Assembly (NCBI GenBank): GCA_011033025.1
Contig: WFMF01000294.1
Coordinates: 158,653 to 222,652 of the forward strand
Direction: 5' to 3'
Length of the DNA: 64,000 nucleotides
Source of the DNA: Beroe forskalii
Lineage: Eukaryota > Ctenophora > Nuda > Beroida > Beroidae
The notes under the pieces: model-generated
What the model saw: only the letters and a program-made list of their open reading frames with translations
What the model was told of the DNA's origin: nothing
Databases searched by the model: none
Program-made: the position numbers and the translations under genes
In this document: positions 46,101 to 57,600 of the stretch, one piece after another
Numbering within the stretch: the stretch's first letter is position 1
Layout: each line of letters opens with the position of its first letter

Positions 46101-46555
46101 ATGAGCATGTAGCTCCCAAAAACTTTGAACTTGAACATACTAAACCATTGTTCAGTGAGTACAGACTTTTAACTGTTTATAATTTGCATAAAATGTTTTT
46201 ATTGAATGAAATTTACAAAATTCAAAAATTTAGGAGTCCTATCTCATTAAATAATTTTCTTCATAAAACATCAGAAATGGCTAGAATGGGTAGAAAAAAC
46301 AATCTTATCTTACCATGCTATCGCCTCAATATTGCAAGCCAATTTTTATATGCAGGTATCTGTGCATGGAACCAAATAAATAACTTTTACTTATGCAGGA
46401 ATGATTCTGGAACCACTGACAATAAATTTTTAATTGACTTATCTTTACCACATTTTAGAGCTAAAAGGAATTTCAAATCTTTCTTGCTTAACCTACAACA
46501 GTCAGGAAGCCCGTTATTATGGGAAAAACACAACTCCCTGATATTATTTCCATAA
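43124..46555 (+). CDS. LINE ORF2: zinc finger + APE-type endonuclease + reverse transcriptase
   Basis: The open frame begins at 43079, but tandem ATGs at 43124 and 43127 overlap the ORF1 stop by only 20 nt and are a likelier start. Numbering from 43079: a PHD-like finger at about 26-72 (CQIC, CNFC, HNKC, CNKC); APE-type endonuclease at about 130-350 (SNNIDG, SETN with E167, YRPPSG, GDFNINL, SHHSP); reverse transcriptase at about 585-890 (NYRPVSTLP, IDLSKAFD with D729, GVPQGSVLGPLLFLIYIND, FADD 816-819, FLGIIIDDNLKW), then a C-terminal thumb-like region. There is no RNase H. Oddities: the usual endonuclease SDH motif reads SHH, and the RT-0/1 motif KxxGxDxIP appears shortened to KASDIP. The frame is otherwise intact. 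Confidence 0.95.
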   Translation: MMDINHRRETCQICSKQIYFHHRVLICNFCSEIVHNKCGKHNFTYLQINDQWSCNKCTQKSSNKYQPFESICYNKYISEDPEAHEGIEKIKACLSNCEVIPKKKLSEHCFGFQNTPLSIFSNNIDGMSQNFDPLHAQLSTICNKFDFIALSETNIHEEHKSLYQIPGYISHFSSKFLDKHKGSGLGIYYNENFTVEPINNLEICTSDIESLFIKICNDDQPLVFGVIYRPPSGNIANYFTNLEQILNQVSSFQNTIICGDFNINLLKNDSKKTKFENVLFGNCFTPTISLPTHEKPGCEASCIDNILVSNIDNVISTGVIHEIKVSHHSPNVCFYDFQIDGEDELKSSPQFDYCESNIIEFNDKLLKKLTLDEYATDEEGFNQFAKCVHSTMDECFRVDSSLVQKTKRNRLSNPWITNGLIKSINFKNFIYEKWKRSKNKKNKHGNQEIYEKYKKYRKRLTSLIKKAKNKFYSDKFDMCKGNGKKTWDLINELRGKCRNKSKSSFIINGTLIKERRVIANEFNKYFTSVASILNETASITMHGNIPINSLPDFTHYLGRRISDSMFFEPCTEEELSKIIQNLENNKASDIPARVLKSCSSTLIPYLTNFYNSFIDLGIFPDCLKIGQITPIFKKGNPQLLQNYRPVSTLPCFGKLFEKVIYTRLYNFCISKNILYENQYGFRSYHSTSNAINYSVDKIICNVENKNHVLGIFIDLSKAFDTISHDKLLHKLEHYGIRGKPNALLESYISNRQQLTQFNGYKSNMDSVKFGVPQGSVLGPLLFLIYINDITNSSKLGHYVMFADDTNIFVVGSTENEVYNKANRLLRSLNLYMLSNQLHINNEKCVYMHFRPQLNNVERLNCARTRIVGSEHQLFLNNSKIRKTNAARFLGIIIDDNLKWDMHLEHLEQKLNSAIITIKRIKKFIPNEHYIKIYHSLFASHLSYGISAWGSSSKSKLDRIFCIQKRCIRLLFGNKLNFDHAEFYRTCARVRTIDEHVAPKNFELEHTKPLFSEYRLLTVYNLHKMFLLNEIYKIQKFRSPISLNNFLHKTSEMARMGRKNNLILPCYRLNIASQFLYAGICAWNQINNFYLCRNDSGTTDNKFLIDLSLPHFRAKRNFKSFLLNLQQSGSPLLWEKHNSLILFP

Positions 46556-48435
46556 GTTATATTAATCTGATTAAATTCTTGATAATTTACCATCCTGAAG
46601 TAAAATTACCACTTATGTGATGCCTCACATAATTATCCCCAAAAAGCCAAAAAAAGGTTCAGCCTATTTGCATCCAAATGACAAATGATAATTACCACAC
46701 TGCATTAATATTATGATACCTTATTATTAAGTTATTAGGCTATTTATTAATTTTATTAATTCTAATTTAAATTATCTGTATTTATTAATTTCAATTATAT
46801 TTATTTTTATCTGTATATGAAGTTGAGTGCTGGGTCACTTAAATGGGCCCCTTAAATGAACCTTGGGTGGATCTAAAGCTACAATCAATTCTGTTAATCC
46901 TTTCTACTGTACATATATTTAGTTGGATCAGGGGTGATTCTCAAGTCCTTCGACAGGCATCTCCTGCAGCAGCAACTCAACTTAATTTTTGATTTTGATT
47001 TAATAAGATTTATTTCTCTGGGAGTTATTCCTGGTGATTTGCCCAAGGTTCTACATTACTTTATTAACTGCTTATTCAGTGGTATTTTTATAATATTATT
47101 CACAGCTTATACTGTTGTATTTTTAAAATATGTTATGTTACTCTGTTTCAGTTTTTATCTACTACTGTTTTAAGTTAATGGTGCAATAGCACTTTCTGTT
47201 AGCGAATTTTCTATTTATTGCTTTGAATTTTTCATGACATGCAATATATTAATTTAAATTGCTTAGAAATATTATGATGTACTGATTCTTCAATTTGTAT
47301 CTGAATGAATTTATGCAAATGCATGATCGGTCGCTGCTGTAAAATATAAAATTATGTTGTTTTATTAAAGATTGTCTGTCATTACTACAGTCTTATGCAT
47401 AAACTAACTAGTAACTAGCACCATCTTGAGATTGAAAACTCTCATATGGGGGAAATATAATTCTGGAAGGTTTTTAGCTGCTATCATGATTGGGTGGTAC
47501 ACAAATGGCAAATGAAATTTCAAGAGATACCCATACTATTATCAAACCAAATATTTTAAAATAAGGTAAAATTCAAATTTCATATCCAAGAATCAAAGAT
47601 TCCACCCAAACCTTTGTTCAACCTCAATTGTTAGAAAATTTGACACTAAATATAAAAAAAGACCCAAGGCTGAATCCTCCATTACTCCAATATATTATAT
47701 TAATTACAATAAATTATTCCATTATGAAGAAGAAATACCCTTATAACCCCATGAAATTGCATCTGACATGAATCTGCTTGATTTTAAATTTTTTTTATCT
47801 GTCCTTAATAATCTGAATGATTGATTTATTTATTTCTATATTAATAAAGGAATTAAAATTTTCGTTTTACTACTAATATTTTGTTTTACTAAATTTGAAA
47901 TTTACAGTAGGTAGATTGTAAAATAACCATCACCCCATCAAGTACTTACTATTGGTTTGTACCTACTATTTTTTACATTTCTTGGTATTCTGGAACACTT
48001 TACTCAGTAATAGACATAAAAGTTATCATTTGTAGTGGATGGTAAGACCTGACAAACCAATCCCAACTCATATTGTAGTCAGAGAAGTACAAGAAGAATT
48101 TCTGTGATCCTGTGAGTATGACATGTGAGCACTTGCTCTTTGTTCTACATTACCTTTCTTTTCATGTGGTAAAAATTTGACATATGCCATATATTTACCA
48201 AAATGTGTAGAATAATAATTGAACATCAATCATCTACAATATGCTAATATGTTTGATATGATTGATCTTTGCAATAAAATAGGTAATCAATGCAAAAAAT
48301 AGGTAATAAATGCATTTTCTTCTTCTTCTTCTTCTTAAATGCATTTGTGTATTCAATATATACAATATATCATCAATACAATATATCAATACAATATATC
48401 ATCAAACAAAAAACAAATAAAAACAAAGTATTCAG
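46556..48435. other. LINE 3' UTR and AT-rich flank
   Basis: Very AT-rich. The first ~830 bases are likely LINE 3' UTR. No other genes seen up to the first FOXP exon; a (TTC)n run lies at 48318-48336. Confidence 0.5.
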
Positions 48436-48608
48436 TTGAGATGCACCCACTGTATCAGAACAGTGTGTGTCAGTGGGCAGGATGTGACACACCATGTAGA
48501 ACCACAACTGAGTTTCTAGAGCACCTTCTCCGTCACCATGGGCTGAATGATATGAGCACTGCTCAGTGCAGAGTCCAAACTCAAGCTGTAAAGCACTTGG
48601 AGACACAG
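48436..48608 (+). CDS. FOXP: FOXP exon: C2H2 zinc finger and start of leucine zipper
   Basis: Acceptor TATTCAG, donor [30 protein letters not shown], then [19 protein letters not shown] corresponds to FOXP2 CKWPGCE...[18 protein letters not shown]. The C-x4-C-x12-H-x4-H spacing is kept. An ATG lies five bases into the exon. Confidence 0.95.
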
Positions 48609-51600
48609 GTACTTCATTAGGTCTTCATTTTAGTAGATGGGTTACAAGGTATTCTTTTGATAGTGCTTGGCGTGAGAAAAGAATTTAATTGACTGACCAA
48701 TCTTTCTCTCTATTCACTATATTTTATTAAAAACTAATACAGTAAATTGCATAGATATATCAGACAACTGACAGATTATTTCACTGTAAAATATTATTAT
48801 TAACCTTGACTCTGGATATAATTGTGGATGCAGAGATAATTTATTTTCTTAATTTTCATTCCGATCACAGCTGAAAAGAGAACGGGAGAGATTATCTGCA
48901 ATGATGGCTCACCTACACACCCTTCCATCCAAATCCTTGTCTATTGATGCAATATTCTCTCTGAACCAGGTTCAATAGATTTTTTCTTGGTTTTCATCTA
49001 TTGACTTGTTATGATCATTTAAACTAGGAGTTAATAAATTCAATAGTTTACCAGATTTGAAACTTGAAGCTCTTTTCTGAGACTTTGAACTTCAGAACTT
49101 CACCAGACGTCACATCTTTATACATATTGTGTTACTTTGATCTGTTACAATTAGGTTTTACTAATGGAATGAAATATTTTTCAAATTCTTGAGTTTTTAT
49201 CACATGATGTTTATTATGAAGTTATGAGGTATCTAAGTATGTATTTTCATCGTCCCAACACATAGAAAGATTTCATTTTAGTTCTGAGCCAAGAATACTA
49301 AAAAATGTAGCCGCCTTTTTAATTTATATAAGATGTAGGTGAGTATTCTATTCTTACATTGTTCACATACACGCAAAAAGAACAGTATCATAGTACACAT
49401 CCCTTGACAGTTTGAAGTACTATTCAAGAGTATAGGTATGAATGTATGAATGTTCCGGAATGTCTTGTAAATCAATTTCTCTTACAGTAGGCGCCTACCT
49501 TTTTAATGAGGGAATAATAACGTCTTTTCCAAAATTTGCAGGTAAGTATCTAATATCTATGTACGTTTTCAAGTTGAACTTCTATTGGACTGTAGTTTGC
49601 CATTTGTTAGGCACTTGTTTTTTATGATAATTAGTTTTGTAAATAATAATTACATCATGGAATAGCAGTACTCAGCTGCTTGAGTACTGTTTCAAGTCGA
49701 GCAAAAAGCACAGGAGTGGATAAATTTGAAAGTCTGAAGAGGCTTTGAGTCCAGAGGAATATTCATCTTATAGTGATATCTACTTATCTAGAATTTGAAG
49801 GTATTGTGCTTGCCATTTTCGACGAAAATAATTTATATCGCTATTGTTTACAACGCCACAAAAAATCGCTGCGCATCTTTATTGGAGTAAATTTGCCTCT
49901 AAATAACATGCAACCACTTTAAACACATCGATATGCTATTTTGTATGGATAGATATTATTTTTATTTTTTGTGGCTAGCACTAATATCAATGGTAAACGA
50001 AACATGTGACTCAATACATGTTCTATTGAAGTTGTGTTTTAAATATTTATCGGAAGTTTATAGTTTTAAAGTCCTGCATTTCAAATTGTTATCCGATCTG
50101 CTTGATTTCCATAGATTTTGTTGTGCAGTGCATCACATAAAGACGATCTACTCCTTTACATTCGGAATACTTTCGTGGACAATAAACTGATCACGTAATA
50201 ATACGGGAATCATAGAACAGTAGAGACCCATGTTTATTGCATTAGTAAATACCGTGTCACATGTACTGATAAATGACCGGTGGCCACCCAGAGTCCCTAC
50301 ATCAAAATCATGATGTTATATTGGAATTCTATTAAACCCATAAGCTTCGTATTCCCAACTACTATATTACTCACAATATTATACAAGTCTCTTATTTACG
50401 TAAGTACGTACAAGTTACGTACAAGTTAATGTGAGGCATGTTCAGTATCTAAACTGCTCCAAATGATGACAATGTTAAATAGATACAAGCTAAATAGACA
50501 TGCGGCTGGTAGAGGATTGTACAATATGTACTATGTAGCCCTATATCACAGCTGAAAAAGGTATTTAGGATGGTTTCAAAATCTTCCTAATACGTAAGTA
50601 ATAAGTAAATACTAAATATTAACTCAATAAATTAGATTTTCTGGTCAGTTTTAACGTGGTCTAAGCTGCTGCTAGTGCCTATTTTAAATATTTTAATTCA
50701 GTAAAATATACCAGGCGACCGTTTGATATCGTATTTTGATATTCTATCAAATTAAACAACCAATTAATAATCATATCCGTTAAACTGTATCAATTGAAAA
50801 CACACCTTTCCACAACATGCATCATTTATCGGTAAGGAAAGTTTTAAGTTTTTTGAATGCGCTTTTATTCGCAGTCACAGACGGACCAGCAAGTTCAGGT
50901 ATTATAACCACTATTGATAGGTAAACTCACAAACTTAAGTATATCTCTCGTACAGTGAAAAACCACATTATTCACGATTTTGACATGCTGTTTTCACATT
51001 TATTCAATAATAACTTTCGGAGGTGGCATACTGATAAAAACGGATTAAAAATCTGTTTTGGTTGGTTTTAGGAGTGTGGATGGAAAGCATTTTGCTTGAT
51101 TTCAGTAATGAGCCCTCTCAGATCATGATCGTCATAGTCGTGGCACCAATAAGACACTCTACAGACTTGGCCTCGTGTCGGCATCAAAATGGTGTTGATT
51201 GAGAATTCGCAAATGCCAATATAAGGAACATGGCAACAAACTAAAAACAACTCGCTCTCACTGATAAGTTATCACTCAACTCTACCCTGCATTTCTAGTC
51301 ACGCATTCTTATATATTTGCCAATTCGTTCCATGCCAGTATCCATTTAAACTTTTTCCTCAGGATTTCCCCGAAAGTCCGCCGTCGCCTCCCAGACTGGA
51401 CTGTTCTCCGCCACAGAACGACTCAGTTGTCATGGCAACCAAAGTGTCACGTGACGTAACACTGTCACGTGACACGTCACGTGACTCGACATTCTCACGT
51501 GACTTCCTACACCGCAGCATCAGTCTCCCCACCACCATGTCTTCCAAGAACATGCCGGAGGGTCAGATATTCGACAGAAACCACCTTCCAGTGACTTCGG

Positions 51601-54600
51601 TACGGGTTGGATACGCACATCGAACATAACATCGTGTTTTTAAACATCTATGGCTCTTGTTTGTAGTTTTTTGGGCCATGTTTTTGTTTTTTAGTTTTTA
51701 ACAGTTAACTGTTAAAATTGACAGCAACCCTACAAACATATTGTTTGTACATAACTTAGTCTAGTAGTAGTTGTAAGTTGTTAGTCATAACAACGCTCAA
51801 CTTTATAGCACTAAACAATACGATTTTTAATAAAACAGATTAGGTACTATCATTTTATTTTTACTGCAAGACCAAGGTAAACATGTTGGACAATATCTAA
51901 GAAGTAATGAAATAGAAACAGTATACATGGCATACACTGTACCCCACTAAGGACGATCGTCTGCTGTTATTTGGAGAAGTGGTACCAAGCATTAATACTT
52001 TAATATCATTATTAAAACTACCCACCCTCTCTAACATCTCACTATCTCAGGGACTATGCCTCACCTCTCCAGTCCTCCCCACTCTACCCACCCTCTCTAA
52101 CATCTCACTATCTCAGGGACTATCCCTCACCTCTCCAGTCCTCCCTGCTCTACCCACCCTCTCTAACATCTCACTATCTCAGGGACTATCCCTCACCTCT
52201 CCAGTCCTCCCTGCTCTACCCACCCTCTCTAACATCTCACTATCTCAGGGACTATCCCTCACCTCTCCAGTCCTCCCCACTCTACCCACCCTCTCCATCC
52301 CCTATCTCTATGCCCTCACCAGTCCTCCCCCCTACCCTCTCTAACATCTCACTATCTCAGGGACTCTACCCACCCTCTCTAACATCCTATCTCAGGGACT
52401 ATCCCTCACCTCTCCAGTCCTCCCTGCTCTACCCACCCTCTCTAACATCTCACTATCTCAGGGACTATCCCTCACCTCTCCAGTCCTCCCTGCTCTACCC
52501 ACCCTCTCTAACATCTCACTATCTCAGGGACTATCCCTCACCTCTCCAGTCCTCCCCACTCTACCCACCCTCTCTAACATCTCACTATCTCAGGGACTAT
52601 CCCTCACCTCTCCAGTCCTCCCTGCTCTACCCACCCTCTCTAACATCTCACCTCAGGGGACTATCCCTCACCTCTCAGTCCTCTCTCTACCACCTCTCTA
52701 ACATCTCACTATCTCAGGGGACTATCCCTCCCACCTCTCCAGTCCTCTGCTCTACCCACCCTCTCTAACATCTCACTATCTCAGGGACTATCCCTCACCT
52801 CTCCAGTCCTCCCTGCCTACCCACCCTCTCTAACATCTCACTATCTCAGGACTATCCATCTCACTATCTCAGGACTATCCCTCCAGTCCTCCTCTCTCTG
52901 CTCTACCCACCCTCACTAACATCTCACTATCTCAGGGACTATCCCTCACCTCTCCAGTCCTCTCTGCTCTACCCACCCTCTCTAACATCTCACTATCTCA
53001 GGGACTATCCCTCACCTCTCCAGTCCTCCCTGCTCTACCCAACCTCTCTAACATCTCACTATCTCAGTGACTATCCTCACCTCCAGTATCCTCCACCTCT
53101 CTAACATCCCATCTCCTCCCTAACATCTCACTAGGGACTATCCCTCACCTCTCCAGTCCTCCCCACTCTACCCACCCTCTCTAACATCTCACTATCTCAG
53201 GGACTATCCCTCACCTCTCCAGTCCTCCCCACTCTACCCACCTCAGGGACTCCCTCAACATCTCACTAACATCTCACTATCTAACATCTCTCACTATCTC
53301 AGGGACTATCCCTCACCTCTCCAGTCCTCCCCACTCTACCCACCCTCTCTAACATCTCACTATCTCAGGGACTATCCCTCAGGACTATCCCTCACCTCTC
53401 CAGTCCCTCCCCACTCTCACCCACCCTCTCTAACATCTCACTATCTCAGGGACTATCCCTCACCTTTCCAGTCCTCCTGTCCTCCCCTACCCCACCCTCT
53501 CTAACATCTCACTATCTCAGGGACTATCCTCACCTCTCAGTCCTCCCACCCTCTCTAACATCTCACTATCCAGGGACTCTACCCCACTACCCTCTCTAAC
53601 AACATCTCACTATCTCAGGGACTATCCCTCTACCTCTCCTATCTCAGGGTCCTCCCCACTCTACCCACCCTCCTAACATCTCACTATCTCAGGGACTATC
53701 CCTCACCTCTCCAGTCCTCCCTGCTCTACCCACCCTCTCTAACATCTACCTATCTCAGGGACTATCCCTACCTCCAGTCCCCCACCTCTCTCTAACATCT
53801 CACTATCTCAGGGACTATGCCTCACCCCCTCTCCAGTCCTCCTACCCACCTCTCTAACATCTCACTATCTACGAGACGATGCTCCCGTGTCTGCCGCGGG
53901 TGTCGTGCCCCTCTCCGCCCCCCTTCTCCCTGGCGAGTGTGTCGGCCAGCACGGCTGACAGTGAGACGGCGGAGTGCCGACTGAAGAGCAGCAGTGCCCC
54001 CGCACCCGGCAGTAAGTTTTCAGTGCCATGTGGTATTTTAATTTACAAACCACAGTACAGAAGTGCTGTGATTTGACCCGATCATTGGGAAACGACCGGT
54101 TAACCAAACCGAAACTTAAATACCGGTTAAATGTGTGTTACTGTTGTCAGCAAACCAAAACCGAAACCGTGATCAGAGTTAAATTGAGAAATGGTAATCG
54201 GTCGTTTGCTACCGATCATATCTCTGAATTATAATGTTTTACTAATGAACGGCGTTACTAAAAAGGAAGAGTGGTATTACTAACTTACTAATGAATGGCT
54301 TTACTATTTACTAAAACGAAGAAATGGTATTACTAATGACTTTGTCATTGTTTGTGTGGCCGTGGGGAGTTGTTGATTCCTGAGTGGGTGTTTACTTTCG
54401 TGTGTGGTGTACTCAGGCCAATAGAAGATTTAATATTTTCAACAATCCAAAAATCAAAATCTGAATATTATTTGCACACCAATTCCAGCATTCAACTCAA
54501 CCACTGCAATGAGAGCGAGGAATCCTTCAGTATTTATGCCGCTAATAAAATAATATTTTCTAAATGTTATAGCCTACGTTTGCTTTCATTATCAACAATT

Positions 54601-57600
54601 TAATGAGAAGGATTAATGACAGTTAAACCCAGCTCATTTTGTTGTTACTATGTTTCTAATTTCCGTGCTTTGCCCTTGATCACTCTGAAAATTACGTTGG
54701 TATCAGTTCGTGCCAGGTGCGTTTCTTCTCGAGCTAAACAAATTAGGAGAATCCGTGGCTTTACGGTCAAGTATAAACTGCGCTGTAATGGCATTGCCAT
54801 GGTATAAACGGGTTATTCCCTGTCACTAAATCACGGGAGCTTCCACCGTAAACCCTTGCTCAAACAATTGACCGTGTCTAATTAATTGAGTCATGTTCAA
54901 ATAAAGTCCAAGGATGGAAGTGGTTTGGTTGGTACTTCCCCTGACAGCCATGTGGCACCGGTCCATGTGGGGCTACTAATTAGATTCGCTGAAGGGTGGT
55001 GGTGCGGCTTGGGCACACCTCAAAGGGAATACGGTGAAACTTGCCCCTATATTCAAAATTAAACGCACAAGACGATATAGTGTTCAATGGTAAATTTAGA
55101 AAGCTAAAAGAAATGCCATAATCAAATAATTTAAATGCCATAATTCAACGCTGGTTTAGCAATTCACAATGATGTGAATGTTTTATATTATTAAATAATT
55201 AACAAACATACAGCTACTTCAGAAGCTTTGAATGCTTGAAGGTGGCCTCGTGTGCTCATGGTTTTGTGAAATGCAGATCCAAAGTACTTCACCACCTTTA
55301 TTTCTTAATGAAACGTATAACTTTATCATCATTAACTTTACAATTGCTCAATTGTTGAGCTGAAACGTAGAGACTCTTCACTTCATTTTACTCCGACATT
55401 CTTTGAAGCGCTCACTTTTTCATGAAGACAGGAGAATATAATATTCCATGTTACCGGTAGAGTGTGGGAGCTACGCTTTGTTTGTTAGAAACACGTAATT
55501 GAATATTGCCCTGACAATGGCACCACATTCACTCTTTATCAATAGGTCCTCCTTTTACCATCACTACTTGTCACATCTGGTGGTCGGACCGGAAAAACAG
55601 CAAACTGAAACAAATAAATAGATGTACTGTTATTTGTTCTGCTCAATGGTCATGTCATTCCTAGATCATGTGATCTTCTACTCAATGGTCATGTGATCTA
55701 ACGGTCATGTGATCTGTAATGGTCATGTTATCTGTATTTCAGGTATTCTAGCGAATGCTGCCCTGTATCAGAATCCTACCGTTAAACCGCCCTTCACCTA
55801 CGCTTCCCTCATAAGAGAGGTGAGGATCACCCAATTTCAAAATGTAGTCATTAAAACACACTCATTCTACCACACGAAATATGATTGTTCCCTGGATCTG
55901 CCACGTCACACTTTTAATAGTAATCAAAGTACTAAGGCGAAAATTTTACAATTCATACCAGCTCTCCTCTTCCCTTATTCCCACGATATCGAGCCAATAG
56001 TTTATTAATAGGATTCAGCTCGCTAGTGTTGCACAGCGAGGATTGATAATAACGAAATATTATTTTGATATTATGTTTCAGGCGATCATGAGTTCGCCCC
56101 ACAAACGCTTGACCCTCAATGAAATCTACACTTGGTTTGGGCATCACTTCACCTTCTTCCGCTACAACACTTCGCAGGTATTTCTAACTTTCAAATGTAG
56201 CTCAGGTGTCGCACAGGTAATACCTCACAGATACTTCCGAAAACATAAATACCAGAATAATAAAGTAAGAATGGCACTGGCTTACTTATTGTCCATGTGG
56301 AGATTTGTGATCTTTTTATCTTATAATGTGGGCTAAACATTGTAGTTAAGTCCTAATATAAGCCCTATCCGCATCTCAGTGGAAGAACGCAGTGCGGCAC
56401 AACCTGTCTCTCCACAAGTGTTTCCAGCGGGTAGAGAGTCCCACTGGAAGCGGCTGGACTGTCAACGAGAACGAATTCCAGTTGCGGAGAGCTAACCGAC
56501 TCACTGCCACTAGGTGAGTAGAGCTAACCGACTCACTGCCACTAGGTGAGTAGAGCTAACCGACTCACTGCCACTAGTTGAGTAGAGCTAACCGACTCAC
56601 TGCCACTAGGTGAGTACAGCTAACCGACTCACTGCCACTAGGTGAGTAGAGCTAACCGACTCACTGCCACTAGGTGAGTAGAGCTAACCGACTCACTGCC
56701 ACTAGGTGAGTAGAGCTAACCGACTCACTGCCACTAGGTGAGTAGAGCTAACCGCCTCACTGCCACTAGGTGAGTAGAGCTTAAGGACTCACTGCCACTA
56801 GGTGAGTAGAGCTAACCGACTCACTGCCACTAGGTGAGTAGAGCTAACCGACTCACTGCCACTAGGTGAGTAGAGCTAACCGACTCACTGCCACTAGGTG
56901 AGTACCTTCAAAAGCGGTACCGACTCACTGCCACTAGGTGATTTTAGAAGCTACTGGGAAACTCACTGAAAACTGAGGTTTTCGAACATTTTGACTCAGT
57001 GCCAAAGGTGAGTAGAGCGGTAACCGACTCACTGCCACTAGGTGGCAACGAATCTTCCCACTTCCCACTGCCACTACTTGAGTAGAACGAAACCGACCCA
57101 CTTGCCACTAGGTGAGTAGAGCTAATCTTCCTCACTGCCACAGGTGAGTAGCGAATCTCTCACTGCTCACTAGGTGGCAACGAATCTTCCCACTTGCCGG
57201 TAGGTAGGGAATCTTCCTACTTCCCAGTGATACTGCCTGATCTTCCTGACTCACTGCCACTAGGTCTTCCTACTTCCCGGTGGCAACGCCACTTCCCACT
57301 TCCCAGTAGTAAGCTAACCGACTCACTGCCACTAGGTGGTGAGCTATCTTCTCACTGCCACTAGTGGCAGAGCGAATCTTCCACTTCCCGGTAGTGGAAC
57401 TAGGTGACTAGAGTGATAACGAATCACTGCCACTCCCGGTGAGTAGAGGAATCTTCACTGCCACTAGGTGAGTAGAGGAAACTTCTCACTGCCACTAGGT
57501 GAGTAGAGCTAACCGACTCACTGCCACTTTTCAGTAAGAAGGAACCGACTCACTGCCCAGGTGATAAGAGAACCGACCCACTGCCACAGGTGAGTAGAGC

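Larger units (their letters stand above)
40795..47390 (+). mobile_element. Apparently intact CR1/L2-like LINE
   Basis: A two-ORF non-LTR retrotransposon with overlapping full-length ORFs and no internal stops. The 5' UTR is about 200 nt. The AT-rich 3' region after 46555 probably ends near 47390 (TTTTATTAAAG), but neither end is fixed and I did not find a target-site duplication. RT motifs (GVPQGSVLGPLLFLIYIND, FADD) and an ORF1 with a PHD-like finger and an esterase fit the CR1/L2/Daphne-like group; the exact clade needs a tree. Intact frames suggest recent activity. It lies between the 5' ends of the divergently transcribed B56 and FOXP genes. Confidence 0.92.

Noticed and set aside
51979-52768. 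Long repeat-peptide frames ([12 protein letters not shown]-type) as a coding gene
   Set aside because: They are translations of a 66-bp pyrimidine-rich minisatellite whose period is a multiple of three; scrambled copies break the frame and no start or splice context is convincing.
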